DNA from: CAVTRI01 sp963737075
GTDB lineage: Bacteria; Actinomycetota; Acidimicrobiia; Acidimicrobiales; Palsa-688
Direction of reading: 5' to 3'
DNA: 64,000 nucleotides
Assembly (NCBI GenBank): GCA_963737075.1
Contig: CAVTRI010000004.1
Location: 68,284-132,283, forward strand
Within the stretch, counting starts at the first letter, position 1; every line of letters starts with the position of its first letter. The notes under the pieces were generated by a model. That model saw only the letters and a program-made list of their open reading frames with translations. It made no database searches and was not told where the DNA came from. Positions 1 through 9,369 of this stretch are shown piece after piece. The translations under genes were made by a program, and so were the position numbers.

Positions 1-83
1 CGCGATACGTGAGGGCGTCCGGCGCGTGCCTACAGTTCCGTGTCCAGGAATGACCGCGGCGTGCTGGGGTGAGGTCGTCCTCG

Positions 84-725
84 TCATCGGGTGAATGTGA
101 GGTGGGTGACGCCGCTGGGCGTCGAGACTGCCTCCACGTCGTACTGCTGCTCCAACGCCTCGAGGCCGTCCCACAGCCGAACACCGCGGCCGAGCAGGAT
201 CGGCACCTGCACGACGTGTAGGTGGTCGACTAGGCCGGCGGCGATGAACGCGCGCATCATGGTCGGACCCCCGCCGATGCGGACGTCCTGACCGGCGGCT
301 GCATCCCGCGCCACCTCGAGTGCATCCGCTGGTGCGGCGTCGAGGAAGTGGAATGTCGTACCACCCTCCATCTCCAGCGACGGGCGCGGACTGTGTGTCA
401 GGACGTAGGTCGGCGTGTGGAACGGCGGGTTGTCACCCCACCACCCCCGCCACTCCGGGTCGTCCTGCCAGCTCGGAGGGCCGAACTTGCCCGCGCCCAT
501 GATCTCCGCACCGATCCCGGGTCCGTGCCGCTCGGCCATCGCGGCGTCGACGCCCTCGGTGCCGCCCGACTCGCCGAGGACTTGGCGGCGGCCGAACCGA
601 GTGGCGAACATCCACTCGTGGAGCCGATGCCCGGCGTGGCCGAACGGCGTGTCGAGGGCCTGCCCCTCGCCGGTCGCGAACCCGTCGAGCGAGATCGAGA
701 AGTTGTGGATCCGGACGCGCGACAT
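84..725 (-). CDS. Dihydrofolate reductase family protein (RibD C-terminal domain)
   Basis: A 213-residue single-domain protein of the DHFR/RibD-C fold, cytosolic, expected to bind NADPH and reduce a small substrate; the true substrate is unknown for most members. Visible family marks are the N-terminal SISLDGFATG strand-loop (residues 10-19) and the C-terminal GGGPTMMRAF nucleotide-binding turn (151-160), followed by DHLHVVQVPILLGRG. Length is normal for the family. The ATG start is preceded by an AAGGGAG-type ribosome binding site about 7 nt upstream. It stands alone: no same-strand partner lies within 500 bp. Family assignment is confident; it should not be read as folA, since RibD-C paralogues are common in actinobacteria. 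Confidence 0.85.
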   Translation of the reverse strand: MSRVRIHNFSISLDGFATGEGQALDTPFGHAGHRLHEWMFATRFGRRQVLGESGGTEGVDAAMAERHGPGIGAEIMGAGKFGPPSWQDDPEWRGWWGDNPPFHTPTYVLTHSPRPSLEMEGGTTFHFLDAAPADALEVARDAAAGQDVRIGGGPTMMRAFIAAGLVDHLHVVQVPILLGRGVRLWDGLEALEQQYDVEAVSTPSGVTHLTFTR

Positions 726-1249
726 GGCGGCTCCCTTCGGCTGGTGGTGGTCGGTCAGACTGGTTGGCGGCCGGAGTGGCAGATCCCGTCACCGTGCTAT
801 GACGCACGAGATACTGCTGCGGCGCCCGGCGGGCTCTGTGATGGTCGCGGCCGGTGTTCGCGCACCCCGGCGAGGCCGTCGTCTGGAACGTCCGCGGTGA
901 ACCGGCCGCGCCAACGCCGCCCTACCCCTGCCAGTCCCGACCGTCGGACAGACCAGTCGACGGTCATGCCCGCTCGCACGTACGCGGTCGCCAGTTGGCA
1001 GGCTGCCGCTCGGGCGGAGCCCGCCCGCAACTTCCATTGTTCCCTCCTGGCCTGTGGCACCGGTCCGCTGATCCCGCCGGTGGCAGGCAACGCACCGATG
1101 GTCACCAGGTATTCGGCCATGCTGCCCAGTCTCGCCGGGTCGGTCCGAGCGGTCCAGGCGTCCCCCGTCTCTTCTCATGGGTGGTCGTCTTCGTGGTGGG
1201 CGGGGTCGTCGGTCTGCGATGAGCGGGCGCCGAGGTCACGTAACCATGA
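726..1249. other. No convincing gene
   Basis: About 520 bp between the reductase and the TerC relic. Open frames exist on both strands, but none gives a recognisable protein and their composition is the arginine/proline-rich kind expected from GC-rich shadow frames. The last 80 bases (from about 1170) contain a hydrophobic stretch reading FSWVVVFVVGGVVGL in the frame that later becomes TerC, but it is broken by three stops, so it may be the eroded first helix of that gene. Confidence 0.4.
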
Positions 1250-2056
1250 GATGACGTTCTGGCCTACCTGGCCGGCTACCTGATCGAGAAGAGCCTGTCG
1301 GTCGACTATGTGTTCGTGTTCGGCCTCATCTTCACGTTGTTCGGCATCCCCGGCGCATTTCAACACCGGGTCTTGATGTTCGGGGTGGTGGGCGCCGTGG
1401 TGATGCGGGCCGGCTTCATCGCCGGCGGCGCCGCCCTGCTGGACGCGTTCGCGCCCACCATCTACCTGTTCGGGGCGTTGCTGGTCTTCACCGCATACCA
1501 CGTGCTCCGCCACGGCGGCGAGACTATGAACCCACAGGGGAACGGGGTGCTCCGGTTGACAGGTCGGGTCCTGTCCTCCACAGACACCCTGGACGGACCA
1601 CGGTTCTTCACCCGCGTCGACGGGCGACGGGTGGCTACCCCCCTCTTGGCCGTGCTCGTGGTGATAGAGACGACCGACGTGATTTTCGCTGTCGATTCCA
1701 TCCCGGCCATCTTCGCCGTGACACGCGACACCTTCGTCGTGTTCACATCGAACGTGTTCGCGCTGCTCGGCATGCGGGCTCTCTAGTTCCTCCTCGCAGG
1801 GGCTGCCCGCCGCGTCCGCTACCTCCAACCCGCCCTGGCCGTCATCCTGGCCGGCGTCGGCGTCAAGCTCCTGATCAGCGACATGTATCACGTCCCCCTG
1901 TGGGGCTCGCTCATATTCATCCTCGTGGTCCTGGCCGTCGCCGTCATGCTGTCGGTCACCGCGACCAGCCGCCGAGCCCCTACCGTCGGAGCCATAACGC
2001 CGACCGACGTCCCGGCGAGCCGCAGCGTGCCCGACCCGTATCCCGGTCCTGGGTGA
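1250..2056 (+). pseudogene. TerC-family integral membrane protein, broken
   Basis: The reading frame from 1250 encodes the TerC core: AYLAGYLIEKSLSVDYVFVFG, then AFQHRVLMFGVVGAVVMR and ETTDVIFAVDSIPAIFAVT, which matches the paired membrane half-repeats and acidic DSIPA motif of TerC/Alx proteins (inner-membrane metal exporters). Two things are wrong. The N-terminal part is absent, with stops immediately upstream of 1250. An in-frame TAG at 1784-1786 sits where TerC proteins have Tyr in MRALYFLL; the same frame then continues with FLLAGAARRVRYLQPALAV and further helices to a TGA at 2054-2056. TAG could be a one-base change from TAC. The product is presumably non-functional. Confidence 0.8.
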
Positions 2057-2119
2057 CGGTGGTCGACCTCCCCCAAGGGGCGGTCCTCACCACAGCCACC
2101 CCGTGTCGGTGATGGCGCG

Positions 2120-2770
2120 ATGGTGCCGGCCACGATCCCGTTCGCGGTGGCCGCCGCGTTCTTTCCGCCCGCGCTCGCCGTCATGGTCTGGCTTCTGGCC
2201 ACCCCGCCCGGCAGTCGCCGAGCCTTGATCTACTTGGGCGGCGCTGCGACGTCCACCGTGGTCAGCGGGGCGCTGATCATGGTCGTCCTGCGCGGCGTCG
2301 ACATCGACGCCAGCCTCCGGACCCAGATCGAGGCGGCGGTGCAGGTGACCCTGGGCAGCGTTTTCGTGAGTGTCGCCCTCGGGCTGGTGATCCGTCAACC
2401 CCGACTGAGACCTCGCGACGCGACCGTCGACGCCCCCAGGTTGCGCGCCGGTGGCTATGCCGGGATCTACTTGTTGGGCGTCGTCATGTGGATGCCGTCA
2501 TTCGCCTACATCGCCGCGATCGACCTCATCGTGGATTCCGATCTGGCCCTCCCCCGCCAGATCCTGAACCTTCTGCTCGTCGATCTCATCGTCCTCGCCA
2601 CCGTCGAGATCCCCCTCCTGCTTCAGCTGCTGGTACCGACGGCCAGCACCCGCGTCGTCGCCCGACTGGACGATCTCGCCCGCCGCTACGCCTGGCAGCT
2701 GGGCACCCTCACCGCGGGAGGCGGCGGCATCTACCTCATCATCCGAGGCTCACTCGAGCTCGCCGCGTGA
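2120..2770 (+). CDS. GAP-family (sulfolipid-1-addressing-like) membrane protein
   Basis: A 216-residue protein with about six hydrophobic segments (roughly 5-25, 36-58, 70-92, 112-135, 148-175 and 190-213), the organisation of the actinobacterial GAP/Sap family related to LysE-type exporters. In mycobacteria a member helps move sulfolipid-1 to the surface; here the cargo is unknown. Internal features consistent with the family are the early short helix ending FFPPALAVMVWLLATPP and the central GIYLLGVVMWMPSFAYIAAIDLI. It begins with ATG 64 bp after the end of the TerC relic, same strand, and might once have shared its transcript. The family call rests on topology plus motif resemblance, so other small polytopic transporters are possible. 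Confidence 0.6.
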   Translation: MVPATIPFAVAAAFFPPALAVMVWLLATPPGSRRALIYLGGAATSTVVSGALIMVVLRGVDIDASLRTQIEAAVQVTLGSVFVSVALGLVIRQPRLRPRDATVDAPRLRAGGYAGIYLLGVVMWMPSFAYIAAIDLIVDSDLALPRQILNLLLVDLIVLATVEIPLLLQLLVPTASTRVVARLDDLARRYAWQLGTLTAGGGGIYLIIRGSLELAA

Positions 2771-3138
2771 CCGGCGACCACCCTGCGCCGGTCCGCTCGG
2801 GATGTGACCGGGATCCCGCGGGCGGCGACCGCAGGTCGGCCAATCAAGGAACTGGTCGTGGCCCACGGCGAGTCTGTAGCGCGGCGCCAGCCCAGCCGAC
2901 GGGTGGCGCACCATTTCTGGTGCGCGTCCCGCTTGCGACTGAGGGCTAAAGCGGCCGGGGGGCGAAGCAATTCTCCACAACGTCTCCGTCCCGTAGACAT
3001 CTCTCCCGCACGCCGACGCGGTCCCCTGGTGGCCGTGACCGCACTGCTGCACATCCGCCGACGTGGTCGACACCACCCTGGCACAGTGGCCGCCGTTATC
3101 GACTTCGGCCCATTCGCGCGCCGGCGGCCACCTCCGCC
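2771..3138. other. No convincing gene
   Basis: Open frames on both strands here are arginine-rich and match nothing I recognise. No strong hairpin or repeat was noticed. Confidence 0.4.
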
Positions 3139-3658
3139 GTGCCCAGCCGCGACCAGCTGACATGGGAGACGATCGTCGGTGCCGTGGAGCGCCGGTTCGG
3201 GCGGGCGTCGGTCCCACGGGGCGTCGAGGGTCTGCTCGCCCATGCCACCTTGGGCTGCCGGCAGGACAATGGATTCGAGCTCGACCGCTGGATCGAACTA
3301 GTTCGCACCATAGTGATGCGCTACGGCGCCGACCTCAGCTCCCTGCAGATCACCAACGAGCCGAACTTGTCGTTTATGGACGGCGCCAATCCCTATGTTC
3401 TCGAGGTCTTAGTCCATGGGGTGATTGCGGCCAAGGAGCAGGCGCGCCGTCAAGGCGTCCAACTCGATGTCGGGTTCGGTTCGGTCCCCCGCAGGGCCGT
3501 CGCTGCCCAACTTCTGGAGCGACATCGCCGCTCGCGCCAAAGAGAAGCTTATCGAGGCGGTCGATTTCGTCGGACACAACTTCTACGTCGACGTATTCGA
3601 AGAGCCCGTCCAACCGGAAGATATCCCTGCACACGTCGAGAGCCTGCTAGTGACCTGA
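3139..3658 (+). pseudogene. Glycosidase-like TIM-barrel fragment, frameshifted and truncated
   Basis: The frame from 3139 reads DLSSLQITNEPNLSFMDGAN, the strand-4 NEP signature of clan GH-A barrels, where Glu is the acid/base. At the C run near 3486-3490 the frame changes: after VGFGSVP the continuation (PNFWSDIAARAKEKLIEAVDFVGHNFYVDVFEEP) lies in the next frame and ends at 3658. Shifting one base joins the two halves smoothly. Only about 170 codons remain; both the early barrel strands and the nucleophile strand are missing, so this is a remnant. I cannot name the GH family. Confidence 0.65.
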
Positions 3659-3821
3659 GTCCGAAAGATGTAGTCGGTAGGGAATCGTGGTGAGAGTGGC
3701 CGCGTTCAGTCGCCGTGTAAGCGACGATTGGAGGTGCTGTGCCCGACCCGATAGCCGTCCCGATAGTGCTCAGCGACGAGGAACGCACAACCGTGGAGCG
3801 CTGGGCGAGTGCTGGTGCCGC

Positions 3822-5054
3822 TTAGACCTGGGCATTTTCGTCCCCGGGTCGACGATGCACGGCTCCGGAGCGCATGACGAAGTCCACCTGGGCGGTGGCG
3901 GTGATGTCGTCGGCCGGGTTCCCGGGCATGGCGATGATGTCCGCGCACGCGCCGGGCTTAAGCACCCCGAGGTCGTCGCGGGCCAGAAGTTCAGCGGCAA
4001 CCGAGGTGGCCGCCCGCAGCGCCCGAATCGGGTTCACGCCGGCGTGGACCATCGCCTGGAACTCGCGAATGCCGTGGCTGAAGGGGAACATGCCGCAGTC
4101 GGTACCGAAGGCGATCTTGGCGTCGCTGGAGGCCACCAGCCGCTGGGCGTCGACGATCCGCCGGTTGTCGCGGCTGAACTTCCAGACGGCTTGGCAGGGT
4201 AACGTGCCCGCGCGCAGTTCGCTGAGGTCCTCTTGGGTCATCTGCATGGTCGGCACGATGTACGCGCCACGCTGGGTGGCCATGGCGATGGCCTCCTCGT
4301 CAATCAGATAGGCGTGTTCGAGGGTCCGGGCACCATAGCGGACGGCCTGCTTGCACACGTCGGGGGCGCCGGTGTGCACGGCGACGGGCATCCCAAGCGT
4401 GCGGGCGGCGGAGCAGACGGCCTCCATCTCGTCATCAAACCATGTCTGGCGAGCCGGATCGTCGCCGGCGCTGAAGTACCCACCAGCGTTCGCCGTTTTG
4501 ATCCAATCGGCGCCGTAGGTGTGCTCGCGGCGCACCAGCCGCCGGATGTCTTCGGTGCTGTCAGCAATCGTGGATAGCGGGAGATGCCAGCGTGAGGCGT
4601 AGAAGCCGCGCACGTCGCCGTGGCCTCCTGAGGCGCTGATCACGTGCCCGGCGACGATCAGGCGCGGGCCTTGCACGAGTCCGGCGTCGAGGGCGTTGCG
4701 TAGGTCGACGGTCGGGAACTCGGGATCCATGCTCCCGAGGTCACGCAGCGTCGTGAAGCCGTAGCGCAGGTACTCGCGGGCGAGGTTAAGACCCTTCAGC
4801 GCCTTGGCAGCCGAGGATTCGAGCGTCTGCTGAGCCAGGTTGGAGGCGTCCATGGTCAGGTGCACGTGGGTGTCGATGAATCCCGGGCTGACCGTGCGGT
4901 CGGACAGGTCGATCATCTCAGCGCCGTCGGGGCGGTTTACAGAACGTCCGATTTCGGAGATCAGGCCGTCGCGCACGAGAATTTCTGACTGCCCCGCCAG
5001 TGTCTCGGAGGCGCCGTCGAACACCGCTCCGCACACCAGGACCGACGCGCCCAC
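3822..5054 (-). CDS. Metal-dependent amidohydrolase (imidazolonepropionase/prolidase-like)
   Basis: A 410-residue member of the amidohydrolase superfamily, predicted to hydrolyse a cyclic amide, dipeptide or related C-N bond with two metal ions. The expected ligands are all visible: DTHVHL (His63, His65), the carbamylated lysine in DWIKTANAGG (Lys186), His227 in VAVHTGAPD, His247 in TLEHAYLID and the catalytic Asp319 in FGTDCG. An N-terminal composite beta-sandwich segment (residues 1-55) and its C-terminal return (about 355-405, ADIIAMPGNP) are present, so the gene is full length. No signal peptide is evident, suggesting a cytosolic enzyme. It is a single transcription unit; the substrate cannot be deduced. 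Confidence 0.85.
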   Translation of the reverse strand: MGASVLVCGAVFDGASETLAGQSEILVRDGLISEIGRSVNRPDGAEMIDLSDRTVSPGFIDTHVHLTMDASNLAQQTLESSAAKALKGLNLAREYLRYGFTTLRDLGSMDPEFPTVDLRNALDAGLVQGPRLIVAGHVISASGGHGDVRGFYASRWHLPLSTIADSTEDIRRLVRREHTYGADWIKTANAGGYFSAGDDPARQTWFDDEMEAVCSAARTLGMPVAVHTGAPDVCKQAVRYGARTLEHAYLIDEEAIAMATQRGAYIVPTMQMTQEDLSELRAGTLPCQAVWKFSRDNRRIVDAQRLVASSDAKIAFGTDCGMFPFSHGIREFQAMVHAGVNPIRALRAATSVAAELLARDDLGVLKPGACADIIAMPGNPADDITATAQVDFVMRSGAVHRRPGDENAQV

Positions 5055-5219
5055 CCAAGAAAGGTACCCCGGTCTGGTGCCGTCTACCAGGGACGCCCCG
5101 GGCCGCGGCCCCTAAACGACGTCGCCCCGAAGCTCTGAAGGGGGTCTGCCTCTGTCGTCCTCTGGTGCTTGACCGATCATCGGAGGGTTGACGCACGGGG
5201 CGATTCGAGTGGCGCCTGC

Positions 5220-5879
5220 TCAGCGAGAGTGACGGTCGTCGTGGCCTCGTGCGTTGGGTAGGTTCAGATCGAAGTGCAGGCCGGCGAGCCGGATGAGGAA
5301 GCAGACGGCGGCGCCGATGATCGGGAAGGCCAGGTTGTGGGTGCCGCTCTTGGTGGCGCCGACGACGATCGCGGCACCGACGAGGGCCGGAACTGCGTAC
5401 AGGCCGGTACGGAGGACGACGGGGATCTGTCCCACGAGGATGTCGCGGACCACGCCGCCACCTACGCCGGTGATCGCTCCCAGCACGACCGCTTCGACGG
5501 CGCCGACGTGAAAATCGAGCGCGGTGCTCGCACCCGTGACGCAGAACAGACCGAGTCCCGCCGCGTCGAGGACGAGGATCGGACGTTCGAGTCGTTTAAG
5601 TGCGGGCGCCGCCATGAACGTGACGAGCCCCGCACCGCCCGCGGCCGCCAGGTAGCGCCAGTCGCGAAAGGTCTGCGGTGGGATGCCGATGAGCACGTCG
5701 CGGGTGATGCCGCCCGCGAGTCCGACGACCACGGCGAGCACGACGACGCCAAAGACGTCGAGGCGCTTCTGTACGCCGGCGAGCCCGCCGCTGAGTCCGA
5801 ACACGAACGTCCCGACCAGGTTGAGAACGAGCAGGAGTGTCGGGTCGAATCCATGGAGAACCGCGGTCGCTGCCAGCAT
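5220..5879 (-). CDS. Trimeric intracellular cation channel family protein (UPF0126)
   Basis: A 219-residue polytopic protein with two homologous three-helix repeats, the signature of bacterial TRIC channels. Each repeat carries the glycine-rich kinked helix: GLAGGITRDVLIGIPP in the first half (about 53-68) and GVGGGVVRDILVGQIP in the second (about 142-157). These G-G-x-x-R-D motifs line the cation (probably K+) pore in the plasma membrane. Length is typical of the family. Its stop is 165 bp from the preceding amidohydrolase start on the same strand, and the M20 pseudogene lies 42 bp away. Physiological role in actinobacteria is not established. Confidence 0.88.
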   Translation of the reverse strand: MLAATAVLHGFDPTLLLVLNLVGTFVFGLSGGLAGVQKRLDVFGVVVLAVVVGLAGGITRDVLIGIPPQTFRDWRYLAAAGGAGLVTFMAAPALKRLERPILVLDAAGLGLFCVTGASTALDFHVGAVEAVVLGAITGVGGGVVRDILVGQIPVVLRTGLYAVPALVGAAIVVGATKSGTHNLAFPIIGAAVCFLIRLAGLHFDLNLPNARGHDDRHSR

Positions 5880-5921
5880 GTCGGGATGTCGCGCAGCCTG
5901 GGGGGCGAGCGGGTCAGCGTC

Positions 5922-7158
5922 TCACGAGGTGCCGAGCCAAGCGTACGCTGCCGCTAGCAGCGTCTCCACCCCGGTTTCCAAGGTCGGGTGTAGCACCGGC
6001 GCGAAGCGCGGGTTGTGGTTGGTCGGCAATTCGGCAAGCCGGCCTGCTTCTTTTGCCTGGTGGTACTTCTCCGGATCGGTACCGCCGATGGTCCAGAAGA
6101 CCGCAGGGGCGTGCCACTCGCTGCCGAAAGAGCCGAAGTCTTCGCTGGCCGATATGGGCGGGATGTCAACCACGTGCTGGTCGCCGAAGTGGGTCTGGAA
6201 TGCGGTTCGCACCCGGGTGGCGGCGTCGGGGTCGTTGCGGACGAGCTGGTATCGGTCCAGCGGCGTGATCTCCGGCGCCTTGGGCGCGCCGGACGCCTGC
6301 GCTTCGGCGTCGACGATCCGCTTGATCGCGTCGAGCACGTGTTTGCGGATGCCCTCGTCAAAGGTGCGTACGTTCAGTTTGATGATCGCCTCGTCGGGGA
6401 TCACGTTCTCTTTGGTGCCGGCCTGCAGCGCACCCACGGTGAGAACCGCTGACTGCGCGGCCGCGACCTCTCGAGAGACGATCGTCTGCAGGCGCATGAC
6501 CGTGGCCGCGGCCATGACCACGGGGTCGATGCTCGCCTCCGGCATCGAGCCGTGCGCGCCGCGGCCGAACATGCGGATCTCGAAGCTGTCGGCTGCTGAG
6601 GTGATCACGCCCGAGCGACTCCCGATCATGCCCGCCGGCTGGGGCATCACATGCTGGCCGAGGATGACGTCGGGCTTGGGGAACCGGTCGAAGAGGCCGT
6701 CGTCGATCATGGCCTGGGCGCCCGCCGCGGTCTCCTCGGCGGGCTGGAAGACCGCCATCAGCGTCCCACCCCAGGCGTCGCGCAGCTGCGGACAGCTGGG
6801 CTGTCGCGCCCGCCAACCAAGCGACGTGCATGTCGTGGCCGCACGCATGCATGACACCCTCGACTGTGCTGGCGTAGTCGAGACCGGTCTGCTCCTGCAC
6901 TGGGAGCGCGTCCATATCGGCGCGCAGCATCACCGTCGGTCCGTCGCCATTGTGGAGCACGCCGACGACGCCGGTATTCCCCACCCCCGTGGTCACCTCG
7001 AAACCAGCTGTCTGCAGCCGCTTCGCTGCGAGCGCAGCGGTCCGCTGCTCCTTCATGGATAGCTCGGGATGCCGGTGAACTTCCTTGTACAGCCCCTCCA
7101 GGTCGTCGAGCATCGTGCCGACGCCGGCGAAGAGCGACTCGCTGCGTTCATCACTCAT
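5922..7158 (-). pseudogene. M20-family amidohydrolase/peptidase, frameshifted
   Basis: Related to hippurate hydrolase and N-acyl-amino-acid amidohydrolases (dizinc M20D group). The N-terminal frame from 7158 gives HRHPELSMKE, LRADMDALPVQEQTG and the zinc motif HACGHDMH. Near 6785-6800 the frame is lost, and the rest (RDAWGGTLMAVFQPAEETAAGAQ, LGQHVMPQPAG, GRGAHGSMPE dimer-domain entry, SEDFGSF zinc ligand) continues in another frame to 5922. Together the two parts make a normal-length protein of about 410 residues with all metal ligands, so a single small indel is the only visible lesion: recent inactivation or a sequencing error. Confidence 0.85.
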
Positions 7159-7920
7159 GGTTCCTCCTTGGTGACACGCAAGCGTCTGAAGCTGGCTACC
7201 CGCCAGTGAGCACGCTCACACGCCTGATCCTGTGATGCTGAGAGCCGGTCTGCGAAGCACCGAAGTCCGCTACGATCCCCGGCGGATGGCAAATCCCCCC
7301 TTACACGGATTAACGTTGGATCGTTCCCCGGGGCTATCGGAACAGAATCGATATCGAGGCCATGCGCCCTGGCCGTCCGATACCGGTCGGAACCAACAGA
7401 GGCGGCCCACGGGTGCTCCGGCGGGCGTTCGGCTTCTGGATGGGCACCGCCCTACCCATCGGCATGCAATTCCAGGCCGGTGAGGCTTGCCCATAGCTCT
7501 GCCTCCTGTTGAACGTGATATCCGAATTCGAAGGCTACCCCGGGACCGCGGCGGCGGCCGTGGTCCGGGCGTCGCGGGCCGGCAAGGCTACAATATGTTC
7601 TCTTGGGCAGAGCCGCCCGACCCGGGCGTCGATGTAAAAGTGGCGAGACGGCGGCCCGGCAAGGCTGCCGAGTCCCGACCGGCGGTGTCTGCGTCCAAGC
7701 TTGGCTGGCTCTTCTCGGACGGTCCCAATTCGACGATTCCCGACGAGTCGCGGAGAGCTTGGGAGTCTATATTTCGGTGAGCTCACTGACCGTGCCTTCC
7801 GGCTGGCGAAGTGATGACGCCAGTAAGGACGATGCCGGTGCGGGGACCGAGACACGGCTCGTCGTCATCGTCTCACCTGAACTCATATCGGCCACCCAGG
7901 GGTGTCTAGCCTGCGGGCGG
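7159..7920. other. No convincing gene
   Basis: A 760-bp stretch with only short, low-complexity open frames on either strand. No recognisable domain, tRNA or strong repeat was seen. It probably contains the promoter of the divergent M20 gene. Confidence 0.4.
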
Positions 7921-8097
7921 TCACCTCGAAGCGGTGTCGTCCGGGCGCTGTTCGAGCATGCCGGCTCTGACCAGGTCCAACAACGTGGCCGTCGTGTGCC
8001 CGGTGAAGCGAGCGACCTCCGCAAGGGCACGGTAGGCACTGGGGTCCGGCGCTTCTTCTTGTCTCGTCCGCGGATTTGCTCGACGATCAACAGCACG
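7921..8097 (-). pseudogene. Possible small DNA-binding-like protein, frameshifted
   Basis: In one frame the complementary strand starts MLLIVEQIRGRDKK near 8096; shifted by a base it continues EAPDPSAYRALAEVARFTG followed by TTATLLDLVRAGMLEQRPDD and a stop at 7921. The second part has the hydrophobic spacing of a helix-turn-helix-like bundle and looks like real coding sequence, unlike its surroundings. I do not recognise a named family. Treat it as a possible decayed ORF of about 58 codons. Confidence 0.3.
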
Positions 8098-8320
8098 ATC
8101 GCGCAACCGGTTGCGACTCTTTACATGGCTCGGACGACATCGGGCCCGGGAGGCTTGGGGGGCGCGCTGACTGACGACATTGCGCTGCTGTGCGGTTCGG
8201 GCGCCGAACCGCGGCCAGCGGGCAGGCTCGACCGTGTTAACCGCCTCCACGAATGCGTAGAGTCGAGGTTGATACCGCCGTTCTTGCAAGCAGGCATTTC
8301 GGCATCGCGAAGGAGCATCG

Positions 8321-9271
8321 ATGGCCGACAGGAGAGTCAAGCGGATGGCGCAGCTGATCGAGCCCCTCCGTGTCACCCCCGGCTCGAAGGTGACCCTTCC
8401 CCAGGACTACGATCCGACGAGCAAGGCAGGGTGGCTCAAGAAGAAGGAGGGCGAGGAGCATCTGCGGCTCAGCGTGCAGCTGCTCGCCGAGTACCAGGAC
8501 CGGCTCGCCGCGCAGGACACCTACGGCGTCCTGGTGGTGCTCCAGGCGCTCGACGCCGCTGGCAAAGATGGGACCATTCGTCACGTGATGAGCGGTCTAA
8601 ACCCTCAGGGCGTCGCTGTTCACAGCTTCAAAGCGCCCTCGGCCGAGGAGCCCGGCCACGACTTCCTGTGGCGCTGCGCGGTGCGGCTGCCGGCGCGAGG
8701 AAAGATCGGCATCTTCAACCGGTCCCACTACGAGGAGGTTCTCGTGGTCCGGGTCCATCCAGACATGCTGGAGGCCCAGAGACTTCCCCCGCGGGCGAAG
8801 GGCGGGCACCTCTGGGAGCGCCGCTATCGCGAGATCAACGACTGGGAGCGGTATCTCGTCGACAATGGCTTTCGGATCGTCAAGCTGTTCCTCAACCTCT
8901 CTCGGGAGGAGCAGCGGAGGCGATTTCTGAAGCGCATCGACCTCCCCGAGAAGAACTGGAAGTTCTCAGCCAGCGATGTCAATGAGCGCACACATTGGGA
9001 TGACTACCAACGCGCATACTCGGAGATACTCACGCACACCAGTACGGACTGGGCCCCATGGCACGTGATCCCCGCCGATCACAAGTGGTTCGCGCGCCTA
9101 GCGGCGGGGGCTGTAATCGCGTACACAATGATCGACATCGACCCCAAATACCCACTCGTGGATCCCAAAGCGAAGCGGGCGCTCCGGCAGGCCAGAGCTC
9201 AACTTGAGGCCGAAGCGCCGGTCGGTGCCGCTCCCGACCCCTTCAAACAGGAACACAGCCGAACGAGGTAG
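8321..9271 (+). CDS. ppk2: Polyphosphate kinase 2 family protein (polyP:nucleotide phosphotransferase)
   Basis: PPK2 enzymes transfer phosphate between inorganic polyphosphate and nucleoside mono- or diphosphates. The 316-residue protein has the family's P-loop-kinase core: Walker A-like LQALDAAGKDGTI (Lys82, Asp84), the second-acid/arginine segment GIFNRSHYEEV (131-140), and the lid region with LFLNLSREEQRRRF and KNWKFSASDVNER. An AAGGAG site 8-9 nt before the ATG supports the start; a second ATG at 8345 is less likely. It precedes otsB by about 100 bp on the same strand and could supply nucleotides or phosphate to the sugar-phosphate block that follows. Class (AMP- versus ADP-preferring) cannot be fixed by eye. 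Confidence 0.92.
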   Translation: MADRRVKRMAQLIEPLRVTPGSKVTLPQDYDPTSKAGWLKKKEGEEHLRLSVQLLAEYQDRLAAQDTYGVLVVLQALDAAGKDGTIRHVMSGLNPQGVAVHSFKAPSAEEPGHDFLWRCAVRLPARGKIGIFNRSHYEEVLVVRVHPDMLEAQRLPPRAKGGHLWERRYREINDWERYLVDNGFRIVKLFLNLSREEQRRRFLKRIDLPEKNWKFSASDVNERTHWDDYQRAYSEILTHTSTDWAPWHVIPADHKWFARLAAGAVIAYTMIDIDPKYPLVDPKAKRALRQARAQLEAEAPVGAAPDPFKQEHSRTR

Positions 9272-9369
9272 GAGGCGTACCGGTTCTCGCTCAGTTGCGG
9301 CGCGACTTCTTGGCGAGCTCCCGCGACGAACCTTGACCACCGGGATCGCGTGCGGGCCATACTGGGGGG

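Noticed and set aside
348..1283. 311-codon plus-strand frame near the left edge
   Set aside because: Antisense to the DHFR-like gene for half its length, arginine-rich and without recognisable motifs.
7603..8985. 460-codon plus-strand frame overlapping the start of ppk2
   Set aside because: Composition is arginine/alanine-rich without motifs and it overlaps the well-supported PPK2 gene in another frame.
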